Assembly (NCBI GenBank): GCA_024636075.1
Contig: JAGXHS010000074.1
Coordinates: forward strand, 1 to 12,197
Source of the DNA: Propionibacteriaceae bacterium
GTDB taxonomy: Bacteria > Actinomycetota > Actinomycetes > Propionibacteriales > Propionibacteriaceae
Reading direction: 5' to 3'
DNA length: 12,197 nucleotides
Within the stretch, counting starts at the first letter, position 1. Every line of letters begins with the position of its first letter. The notes below the pieces were generated by a model that was given only the letters and a program-made list of their open reading frames with translations, was not told where the DNA came from and did not search any database. Below, in pieces: positions 6,904 to 12,197 of this stretch. Made by a program: the position numbers and the translations under genes.

Positions 6904-6909
6904 TAGGTT
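6904..6909 (+). promoter_or_regulatory. extended -10 box of ABC ATPase-NfeD-SPFH operon (leaderless)
   Basis: TAGGTT, 7 nt before the ATG at 6917, preceded directly by TGG, which fits an extended -10 (TGn). No clear -35 box is present. Confidence 0.65.
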
Positions 6910-6916
6910 TGCAGGC

Positions 6917-7720
6917 ATGGTGGCTGTGGTGGATCTGGTGGAAGTGGGGGTGCGGCGCGGTGATGCCATTTTGCTCGACGACATCACCTGGCAAGTCGAC
7001 GACAGCGAGCGGTGGGTGATCATCGGTCCCAACGGGGCCGGAAAGACGACGCTGCTTTCCGTGCTGTCGGCCAACCTGCATCCCAGCACCGGCATGGTCG
7101 GATTGCTGGACGAGGTGATCGGCGCCGTCGACGTGTTCGAGCTGCGTCCCCGGATAGGTGTCAGCTCTGCCATTCTCGCCGAGAGAATTCCTCGCGGGGA
7201 GAGTGTCGCCAACGTCGTGGTGTCCGCGTCCTACGCCGTGGTGGGGCGGTGGCGGGAGGAGTACGACCCGATGGATCATCAGCGTGCCCAGGAACTGATG
7301 CAACAGCTGCGGATCGACCATCTGGTCGACCGCACTTTCGGCACCCTCAGCGAAGGGGAACGCAAACGGGTCCAGATCGCCCGGTCCATGATGACCGATC
7401 CGGAGTTGTTGCTGCTGGACGAGCCGGCCGCAGGTCTCGACCTCGCCGGGCGCGAAGCTCTGGTGGCGAGCCTGTCGGAACTGTGCCAGGACCCGGACGC
7501 TCCCGCCACCGTGCTCGTCACCCACCACGTCGAGGAGATTCCTGACGGCATCACGCACGCCATGGTGCTGTCAGGTGGACGTATTCTGAAAGCAGGGCCG
7601 ATCAACGAGGTACTCACTGATCAGGTGCTGAGCGAGGCCTTCGATCTCTCCTTGGTTGTGACGAAGAGCGACGGACGGTGGACGGCCCGAGCCCGTCGCG
7701 GCAAGCGCGGAGCAGACTGA
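6917..7720 (+). CDS. stand-alone ABC transporter ATP-binding protein
   Basis: A 267-residue single ABC ATPase domain without membrane segments: Walker A GPNGAGKT (37-44), signature LSEGERKRVQIARSMM (144-159), Walker B LLLLDEP with E169, AAGLD D-loop and the switch histidine in VTHHVEE (H203). The Q-loop position is unusual: the segment RIGVSSAI (79-86) has Ser where Gln is expected. No permease gene is adjacent, so it either pairs with a membrane protein elsewhere or works as a soluble ATPase of the ModF/YlmA-like kind. The start is ATG at 6917, 7 nt behind a TAGGTT -10 box, giving a likely leaderless message; upstream codons in frame are ignored. The NfeD gene follows after 14 nt and then SPFH, so the three are probably co-transcribed. 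Confidence 0.9.
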   Translation: MVAVVDLVEVGVRRGDAILLDDITWQVDDSERWVIIGPNGAGKTTLLSVLSANLHPSTGMVGLLDEVIGAVDVFELRPRIGVSSAILAERIPRGESVANVVVSASYAVVGRWREEYDPMDHQRAQELMQQLRIDHLVDRTFGTLSEGERKRVQIARSMMTDPELLLLDEPAAGLDLAGREALVASLSELCQDPDAPATVLVTHHVEEIPDGITHAMVLSGGRILKAGPINEVLTDQVLSEAFDLSLVVTKSDGRWTARARRGKRGAD

Positions 7721-7734
7721 AGGGCGGAAAATGC

Positions 7735-8226
7735 ATGAACCTCAACGATTGGTTGGGTGACAATCTGTGGTCAGCGTGGCTGGTGCTGGCGCTGCTCTTG
7801 GGCAGCGCAGAAATGCTCACTCTGGATCTGACCCTGCTGATGCTTGCCGGTGGCGCCTTGGCCGGCGCCTTGACTGCTGTGGTGCTGCCGGGAATGTTGG
7901 CGGTGCAGATCCTGGTCGCGATCTCCGTGTCGGTGGCGATGTTGCTGCTGCTGCGCCCGATGCTGTTGAACAAGGTCCGCGATGCTCCCGGTTACCGGTC
8001 GAGCATCGGCAAGCTGGTCGGCAGCCAGGGTGTTGCCCTGGCCCCGATCACCGATCGCGCCGGGGAGGTCAAGGTCAATGGCGAGGTGTGGACGGCACGT
8101 ACGCTGGACTCATCGATGTCGGCGCAGCCCGGTGAGCAGGTCGAGGTGTACGAGGTCGACGGCACCACCTTGGTGGTGTACCCGATGGAGCGCGAACTCC
8201 CATGGATGCGTCCGACCAAGGAATAG
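7735..8226 (+). CDS. NfeD-like membrane protein with C-terminal OB fold
   Basis: A 163-residue short-form NfeD protein, without the N-terminal ClpP-like protease domain. Hydrophobic segments at about 12-28, 31-50 and 53-74 are followed by the soluble OB-fold (about 92-150): IGKLVGSQGVALAPI, then GEVKVNGEVWTART and GEQVEVYEVDGTTLVVYP. NfeD proteins partner SPFH proteins in membrane microdomains, and the gene pair is widely conserved. I chose the ATG at 7735, where homology begins; AAGGGCGG (7720-7727) just after the ABC stop is a plausible ribosome site. An ATG at 7731 is out of frame. The SPFH gene starts 42 nt after the stop. It corresponds in order to Rv1487 of M. tuberculosis. Confidence 0.9.
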   Translation: MNLNDWLGDNLWSAWLVLALLLGSAEMLTLDLTLLMLAGGALAGALTAVVLPGMLAVQILVAISVSVAMLLLLRPMLLNKVRDAPGYRSSIGKLVGSQGVALAPITDRAGEVKVNGEVWTARTLDSSMSAQPGEQVEVYEVDGTTLVVYPMERELPWMRPTKE

Positions 8227-8253
8227 CTCTCTGCCGGGGGCAATGAATCGATC

Positions 8254-8260
8254 AAAGGAG
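8254..8260 (+). promoter_or_regulatory. strong ribosome binding site of the SPFH gene
   Basis: AAAGGAG, 8 nt before the ATG at 8269. It is the strongest ribosome site in the window and belongs to an internal operon gene, which suggests high SPFH output relative to its operon partners. Confidence 0.8.
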
Positions 8261-8268
8261 TATCTGCA

Positions 8269-9552
8269 ATGCCCGAACTGGTTGTTCTCGCTGTACTTCT
8301 ATTTGCTGTGATCATCGGTCTGACACAGGCCGTCGTCATCGTGCACCAACAACGTGTCCGAGTGGTCGAGCGGCTGGGAAAGTTCCGTCGAACCCTGGAA
8401 CCGGGACCTCACCTGGTGGTGCCCCTCGTGGACCGGGTGCGATACACCCTGGACATGCGCGAAGAGGTGCAACCCTTCCCGCCGCAGGGAGTCATCACGG
8501 AGGACAACCTGCTGGTCAGCATCGATTCGGTGATCTACTTCCAGATCGTTGATCCGGTGCGCGCAGCCTACGAGGCACAGGACTACCGGGGTGCCATCGA
8601 GCAGTTGACGATGACCACCTTGCGCAACATCATCGGCGGCATGGATCTGGAGGCGGCCCTGACCAGCCGCGAGGAGATCAACCAGAAACTGCGCACCGTC
8701 CTCGACGAAGCCACCGGCAAGTGGGGCATCAAGGTGAATCGTGTCGAGCTACGGGCGATCGAACCGCCCCCCACGATCCGCGACGCGATGGAGAAGGGCG
8801 CGCGGGCTGAGCGCGACAAGCGCGCCGCCATCCTGAACGCCGAAGGCCAGCGCCAGTCGGCCATCCTGTCCGCAGGCGGAGAACGCGAATCGGCGATTCT
8901 GCGTGCCCAGGGTGACCGTGAGGCCCAGGTGCTACGTGCCCAGGCCGAGCGCCAGGCGCAGATGCTGCGGGCTGAAGGTGAAGCCCAAGCCATCACGACG
9001 GTGTTCAGTGCCATCCATGCCGGGCAACCGGACCAGTCGCTGTTGGCGTACCAGTACATGCAGATGTTGCCGGCGCTTGCCCAGGGCAGCGCCAACAAGG
9101 TCTGGGTGGTCCCGAGTGAGCTCAACGACGCGCTCAAGGGACTCGGCCAGGTTGCCGGCGGGTCACTGGGTGGTGACGACGGCGAGGGTTCTGCCAAGTA
9201 CCCGCAGGTGGACAAGTCGACGTTCCAGGCGCCGCCCAAGATCGACGTGATGGCCGAGATCGAGGTGCAGAAGGAACAGGAGAAGGCCGACTCGGACGCC
9301 ACCGTTCAGCAGGTGATCAAGCAGGCGGAGGAGTTGTCCCAGCCGCTGCCGGGCCGCACCCGCCGCTCGTCGGTGCAGGGCAACAAGCCAAACCCCGAAA
9401 TCTCCGGTGCCGTCGACGACGACTCCGTTGAGGGTGGCACGGACGAGTCTGCTGGCCAGCACTTCCAGGCGCCGGCGATGCCCGACCCGAGCCTGCACAA
9501 GCCACGCAGCGCCCAGCAATATCCCACCGAGTGGCAGCCGCCGCAGAAGTGA
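8269..9552 (+). CDS. SPFH/Band-7 domain membrane-scaffold protein
   Basis: A 427-residue stomatin/prohibitin-type protein. An N-terminal hydrophobic anchor (about 4-24) leads into the SPFH domain (about 25-180) with RVVERLGKFRRTLEPGPHLV in its first part, DMREEVQPFPPQGVITEDN, and RAIEPPPTIRDAMEKGARAERDKRA at its end in pieces. Residues 185-239 are five back-to-back 11-residue repeats of the form (R/Q/E)xA(I/V/M)LxAxGxR, a right-handed coiled-coil pattern. YMQMLPALAQGSANKVWVVPSE follows. The last 130 or so residues are polar, low-complexity and probably disordered. Such proteins oligomerise on the inner leaflet and organise membrane domains, usually with NfeD, whose gene is just upstream. A strong AAAGGAG (8254-8260) precedes the ATG by 8 nt. 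The TGA stop touches the stop of the convergent permease gene. Confidence 0.94.
   Translation: MPELVVLAVLLFAVIIGLTQAVVIVHQQRVRVVERLGKFRRTLEPGPHLVVPLVDRVRYTLDMREEVQPFPPQGVITEDNLLVSIDSVIYFQIVDPVRAAYEAQDYRGAIEQLTMTTLRNIIGGMDLEAALTSREEINQKLRTVLDEATGKWGIKVNRVELRAIEPPPTIRDAMEKGARAERDKRAAILNAEGQRQSAILSAGGERESAILRAQGDREAQVLRAQAERQAQMLRAEGEAQAITTVFSAIHAGQPDQSLLAYQYMQMLPALAQGSANKVWVVPSELNDALKGLGQVAGGSLGGDDGEGSAKYPQVDKSTFQAPPKIDVMAEIEVQKEQEKADSDATVQQVIKQAEELSQPLPGRTRRSSVQGNKPNPEISGAVDDDSVEGGTDESAGQHFQAPAMPDPSLHKPRSAQQYPTEWQPPQK
8821..8985 (+). repeat. five in-frame 33-nt coding repeats in the SPFH gene
   Basis: Five consecutive 33-nt units encode five 11-residue coiled-coil repeats (residues 185-239). 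The DNA units have diverged at many positions, so the periodicity is held mainly at the protein level. Confidence 0.8.
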
Positions 9553-10551
9553 TCAGTCGGCGCTCTTGCGGGCGTAACGACCAGCCAGGGCGCCGCACAC
9601 CATCAACTGTGCCTGGTGGAAGATCATCAGGGGAAGCACGATCAGCCCCACCGGCATCGACGCGAACAGCACGGTGGCCATCGGCAGGCCAGTGGCGAGG
9701 CTCTTCTTGGTGCCGCAGAACTGGATGGCGATCCGATCCTCTCGGCTGAATCCCAGCCATCCGGCCACTGACCAGCTGAGCGAGAGCATCAGGGTCAACA
9801 TCACCGCACACACCGCTACGGTGATCACCAGCTCACCGCCGGTGACCATGCCCCAGATACCCTCCCGCATCCCGGCCGAGAAGGCCGCGTACACCACCAG
9901 TACGATCACGCCGTGGTCGACCAGTTTTCCGGCCTTCTTGTGGGCCGCCACGAAGTGGGCGGTCCAGCGTCGCGACAACTGGCCCGCGATGAACGGCAGC
10001 AGGATCTGGGCAACGATGTTCCAGATCGATCCCGGATCGATCCGCAGTCCGGAGGTGGTGCTCATCAGTCCCAGAACCAACAGCGGTGTGACCAGCACAC
10101 CGATCAGGTTTGAGAAGGACGCGCTGACGATGGCCCCGGCAACATTGCCGCGGGCGATGCTGGTGAAGTTGATCGAGCTCTGCACGGTGGAAGGTACCAA
10201 GGTCAGGTAGAGCAACCCCAGGTAAAGCTGTTGGGGGATCAGCTGGGGCGCCAGCAGCCTCAGGGACAGCCCGATCAGCGGAAAGACCACGAAGGTGAAG
10301 GAGAGGATCACTGCATGCAGTCTCCAGTGCTTCAGCCCGGCGAGGGCCTCGCGTGGCTCAAGCCTGGTGCCGTACAGGAAGAACAACACCGCGATCATGA
10401 TTGTGGTCAACGAGTCGAAGAACGGCACCGCGGCACCCCGGGCCGGGAGGATCGAGGCGATCAGGGCCGCAGTGATGATGGCCAACAGGAACCGATCGAT
10501 CCGAATCCGGCGCCACCAGACACCGCGGACTGCTGTCGTGTCCGGGCTCAT
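9553..10551 (-). CDS. bile acid:sodium symporter family permease (SBF-like, YfeH type)
   Basis: A 332-residue polytopic membrane protein with about ten hydrophobic spans. Diagnostic stretches for the SBF-like group are FFLYGTRLEPREAL (amphipathic turn after span 2), LTLVPSTVQSSINFTSIARG in the central domain, and QFCGTKKSLATGLPMA late in the protein. Family members are secondary transporters fuelled by sodium or proton gradients for organic anions; the substrate cannot be predicted. The frame could start at TTG 10560, but I choose the ATG at 10551: a TACAGT -10 box lies 8 nt upstream, and the TTG would begin on the last base of that box. The promoter is interleaved with that of the divergent RNA methyltransferase gene. 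Its stop is adjacent to that of the SPFH gene, both inside TGATCA. Confidence 0.91.
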   Translation of the reverse strand: MSPDTTAVRGVWWRRIRIDRFLLAIITAALIASILPARGAAVPFFDSLTTIMIAVLFFLYGTRLEPREALAGLKHWRLHAVILSFTFVVFPLIGLSLRLLAPQLIPQQLYLGLLYLTLVPSTVQSSINFTSIARGNVAGAIVSASFSNLIGVLVTPLLVLGLMSTTSGLRIDPGSIWNIVAQILLPFIAGQLSRRWTAHFVAAHKKAGKLVDHGVIVLVVYAAFSAGMREGIWGMVTGGELVITVAVCAVMLTLMLSLSWSVAGWLGFSREDRIAIQFCGTKKSLATGLPMATVLFASMPVGLIVLPLMIFHQAQLMVCGALAGRYARKSAD

Positions 10552-10559
10552 GGGCGCCA

Positions 10560-10565
10560 ACTGTA
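10560..10565 (-). promoter_or_regulatory. -10 box of the SBF-like permease gene
   Basis: TACAGT on the reverse strand, 8 nt before the ATG at 10551, giving a leader of at most one or two bases. The following TGGCGCCC contains a GGCGCC palindrome. Confidence 0.55.
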
Positions 10566-10578
10566 CTGGGCATCCAGC

Positions 10579-10584
10579 TAAGAT
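10579..10584 (+). promoter_or_regulatory. -10 box of the TrmH-like gene (leaderless)
   Basis: TAAGAT followed by CGCCCG and the GTG at 10591. The -35 position falls on the permease -10 box and its start region. Confidence 0.65.
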
Positions 10585-10590
10585 CGCCCG

Positions 10591-11415
10591 GTGCCCCGAT
10601 TGATGCTGATCGACGATCCGACGGATCCGCGGGTCGCCGACTACGTCTCATTGCGGGACGTGCAGTTGCGCACCTCCCTGGAGGCGGCCGGGGGTCTGTT
10701 CATCGCCGAAGGCGACAAGGTGATTCGGCGAGCAGTGGAGACTGGCTGCAGGTTGCGGTCCTGTCTGTTGGCCGAGCGCTGGTTGGAACCGTTGGCGGAC
10801 TTGTTGGCCGACGCCGAAGCACCGGTGTATGTCGTCACCGAGGAACTGGCCGAGCGGATCACCGGCTTCCATGTGCATCGTGGGGCCTTGGCCTCGGTGC
10901 ACCGGCCGATGGGTCTGGACCCTGAGAACGTGATGCGTGGGCGCCGGATCGTTGTGCTGGAGGACATTGTTGATCACGCCAATCTGGGGGCGATCATCCG
11001 CTCGGCAGCAGGGCTCGGCTGGAATGGTGTGATGCTGTCGCCGCGCTCGGCCGATCCGCTCTACCGACGCTCGATCAAGACGTCGATGGGGGCTGTCTTC
11101 TCGCTGCCGTGGGCACGGCTGGAGGAGTGGGCCACCGCTCCCCAGGCACTTCGGACTGCGGGGTTCCAGGTGGTGGCGATGGCGTTGCGAGACGATTCGG
11201 TGAGCGTGGCTGACTACGCCGCCTCGATTGCCCCGGACCAACGGATCGCCCTGTTGCTGGGCACAGAAGGGGCGGGTTTGTCCGAGACCTGGCTGGCTGG
11301 TGCTGATGCGGTGGTTCGGATTCCGATGGGCCACGGTATCGATTCGCTCAATGTCGCTTCCGCTGCGGCAGTTGCCTGCTACGCCTTGGGGGACAACGGC
11401 CAGTCATCCGGGTAG
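10591..11415 (+). CDS. SpoU/TrmH-family RNA 2'-O-methyltransferase
   Basis: A 274-residue SPOUT methyltransferase. The N-terminal substrate-binding domain (about 15-105) contains FIAEGDKVIRRAVETG and ends near RGALASVHRP. The knotted catalytic domain has motif 1 LEDIVDHANLGAIIRSA with N131 and R137, motif 2 LLLGTEGAGLS with E226, and motif 3 IPMGHGIDSLNVASAAAV with S252 and N254. These methylate ribose 2'-OH groups in tRNA or rRNA using SAM; the target nucleotide is not predictable here. The GTG start at 10591 is 6 nt behind TAAGAT, so the message is probably leaderless; an ATG at 10603 would remove four residues. The 3' end overlaps the convergent deformylase gene by 37 bp. Confidence 0.92.
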   Translation: MPRLMLIDDPTDPRVADYVSLRDVQLRTSLEAAGGLFIAEGDKVIRRAVETGCRLRSCLLAERWLEPLADLLADAEAPVYVVTEELAERITGFHVHRGALASVHRPMGLDPENVMRGRRIVVLEDIVDHANLGAIIRSAAGLGWNGVMLSPRSADPLYRRSIKTSMGAVFSLPWARLEEWATAPQALRTAGFQVVAMALRDDSVSVADYAASIAPDQRIALLLGTEGAGLSETWLAGADAVVRIPMGHGIDSLNVASAAAVACYALGDNGQSSG

Positions 11416-11960
11416 AGGTGTCGTAGTTCCTCGTGTCGCTCGTCCAGCTGGCGCCGGGCACGACTGGACAACCGGTCGCCGAAGACGATGCCCTTGAGAT
11501 GGTCGGTCTCGTGCTGCAGGCATCGAGCCAGCAGACCCGTCCCCACGATCTCGACTGGATCGCCGTTGGCGTCGACACCACGACACACCGCACGATCCGG
11601 CCGGGACAGCAACTGGTAGGCGCCGGGCCAGGAGAGGCATCCTTCGTCGGCGGCGTGGAGCTGGCGTTGTTTGCCGGTGGGCAGTTCGACTTCCGGGTTG
11701 CAGACGACGCCTTTGTGGATCTTGAAGTCCTCGTCGGGGCACTCGTAAATGAAGACCGCCAGGTCGACACCGACCTGGGTCGATGCCAAGCCGACCCCTT
11801 CGGCCACCTCCATCGTCGCGAACATGTCCCGGATCAGGGTGTGCAGTTCTTCGTCGAAGGCGGTCACTGGTCGGGTCTGGCGGTGCATCACCGGTTCGGT
11901 CCAGCGGGTCATCCGTCGAATGGTTCCCCCGGTGGTGAGATCGTCTAGAGAAACTGCCAT
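11379..11960 (-). CDS. def: peptide deformylase
   Basis: A 193-residue metal hydrolase that removes the formyl group from the N-terminal methionine of new proteins. Motif 1 is GVGLASTQVG (55-64), departing from the common GxGLAAPQ but keeping Q62. Motif 2 is DEGCLSWPG with the metal ligand C108. Motif 3 is LQHETDHLKG with ligands H150 and H154 and catalytic E151. The extended N-terminus GGTIRRMTRWTEPVMHRQ and the C-terminal YPDDWPLSPKA match one of the deformylase types of Streptomyces relatives as I recall them. Unlike most starts here, the ATG at 11960 has a classic ribosome site (GGAAGGA, 11973-11967) and no TAnnnT box close by, so it has a leader. Confidence 0.95.
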   Translation of the reverse strand: MAVSLDDLTTGGTIRRMTRWTEPVMHRQTRPVTAFDEELHTLIRDMFATMEVAEGVGLASTQVGVDLAVFIYECPDEDFKIHKGVVCNPEVELPTGKQRQLHAADEGCLSWPGAYQLLSRPDRAVCRGVDANGDPVEIVGTGLLARCLQHETDHLKGIVFGDRLSSRARRQLDERHEELRHLYPDDWPLSPKA

Positions 11961-11966
11961 CAGGTG

Positions 11967-11973
11967 TCCTTCC
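11967..11973 (-). promoter_or_regulatory. ribosome binding site of def
   Basis: GGAAGGA on the reverse strand, 6 nt before the ATG at 11960. It decides the start and shows that def has a leadered message. No TA dinucleotide, and so no TAnnnT box, occurs between 11961 and the adapter. Confidence 0.8.
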
Positions 11974-12088
11974 GGGCTGGATGTGCGCCGACTGTGCGAC
12001 CCAGCTTTTCACGAGCCTCAAATCCGGGCCCTTCGGGGTCGTCAGGTCTTGCCCAGCTGACCAACCCCCGGCGTGTCCACAATGGTTT

Positions 12089-12110
12089 CAGCGTGCCAGC
12101 CCGCACGCTG
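12089..12110. repeat. 8-bp perfect inverted repeat upstream of def
   Basis: CAGCGTGC (12089-12096) and GCACGCTG (12103-12110) form a perfect hairpin stem with a 6-nt loop. No T-run follows on either strand, so an intrinsic terminator of the classical kind is not supported. It may be an operator or a terminator for an unseen gene. Confidence 0.5.
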
Positions 12111-12139
12111 GGGGGATGGAGCACGCTGCGGGGATGGAG
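12104..12139 (+). repeat. 18-bp tandem duplication upstream of def
   Basis: Two adjacent 18-bp units, cacgctggggggatggag (12104-12121) and cacgctgcggggatggag (12122-12139), differ at one base. The first unit shares CACGCTG with the right arm of the inverted repeat. Apart from these repeats and the def ribosome site, I see no gene in 11961-12181. Confidence 0.75.
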
Positions 12140-12181
12140 GTCGAGCCATTGAGCGCAGCGCACAGCCACCTGGTGTCTGAG

Positions 12182-12197
12182 CTGTCTCTTATACACA
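12182..12197. other. Nextera/Tn5 mosaic-end adapter remnant (artefact)
   Basis: CTGTCTCTTATACACA equals the first 16 bases of the Tn5 mosaic-end read-through adapter used in Nextera libraries. Its position at the very end of the contig shows untrimmed adapter rather than genome sequence. Reading the reverse strand from here gives a peptide beginning MYKRQ, a familiar artefact in protein databases. Confidence 0.95.

Noticed and set aside
6443..7558. Reverse-strand open frame of 371 codons across the ABC ATPase
   Set aside because: Antisense to the ATPase and overlapping the hypothetical gene out of frame; no family pattern.
8821..8985. 33-nt periodicity as a CRISPR array or minisatellite
   Set aside because: Units are contiguous, diverged and in frame; they encode coiled-coil repeats of the SPFH protein and there are no spacers.
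10552..10560. TTG start of the permease at 10560
   Set aside because: Its first base is the last base of the TACAGT box, so a transcript from that promoter could not contain it.
11960..12196. Reverse-strand open frame of 78 codons upstream of def
   Set aside because: Its first residues come from adapter sequence, the rest has no recognisable pattern or ribosome site, and it crosses the tandem repeat.

Overview
The window looks like a chromosomal contig from a high-GC actinobacterium. The evidence is GC-rich codon use, many GTG starts, an InhA-type enoyl reductase directly behind FabG, a DUF3099 protein, a SURF1 protein, an actinobacterial-type peptide deformylase, and at least eight genes whose start codon sits 6-8 nt after a TAnnnT -10 box (the leaderless arrangement common in actinobacteria). 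The enoyl reductase has a short substrate loop and no mycolic-acid genes are visible, so a non-mycolate lineage is more likely than Mycobacterium. The contig ends in a piece of Nextera/Tn5 adapter (12182-12197), so the right edge is a library artefact.

Layout. 1-621 (+): 3' part of an ABC exporter. 608-4517 (-): a five-gene string read DUF3099 > SURF1 > RlmA-type 23S rRNA methyltransferase > unknown multi-spanning membrane protein > Nif3-family protein. Its last three genes are translationally coupled by overlapping stop and start codons, while SURF1 and rlmA also carry their own leaderless promoters. 4580-6110 (+): fabG-fabI, the two reductases of type II fatty acid elongation, divergent from DUF3099 across 62 bp. 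6121-6837 (-): a conserved-looking hypothetical protein. 6917-9552 (+): a soluble ABC ATPase, an NfeD-like protein and an SPFH/Band-7 protein in one operon. 9553-10551 (-): a bile-acid:sodium-symporter-like permease. 10591-11415 (+): a SpoU/TrmH-family RNA methyltransferase. 11379-11960 (-): peptide deformylase. 11961-12181: non-coding sequence with a small inverted repeat and an 18-bp tandem duplication.

The themes are lipid synthesis and membrane organisation (FabG, FabI, NfeD, SPFH), translation and RNA modification (RlmA, TrmH-like, Def) and respiratory assembly (SURF1). The order fabG, inhA/fabI, reverse-strand hypothetical, NfeD, SPFH recalls M. tuberculosis Rv1483-Rv1488 from memory, with no ferrochelatase gene and with an ABC ATPase added. 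The region is very compact: all four convergent junctions overlap, abut or leave 10 bp, and the divergent gaps are 39-79 bp.

No exotic defence, mobile or biosynthetic system is visible. The most interesting signal is regulatory: a uniform set of leaderless promoters, three sharing a 15-nt core TAnnnTCGCCnnGTG, two of them using the upstream gene's TAG stop codon as the start of the -10 box.
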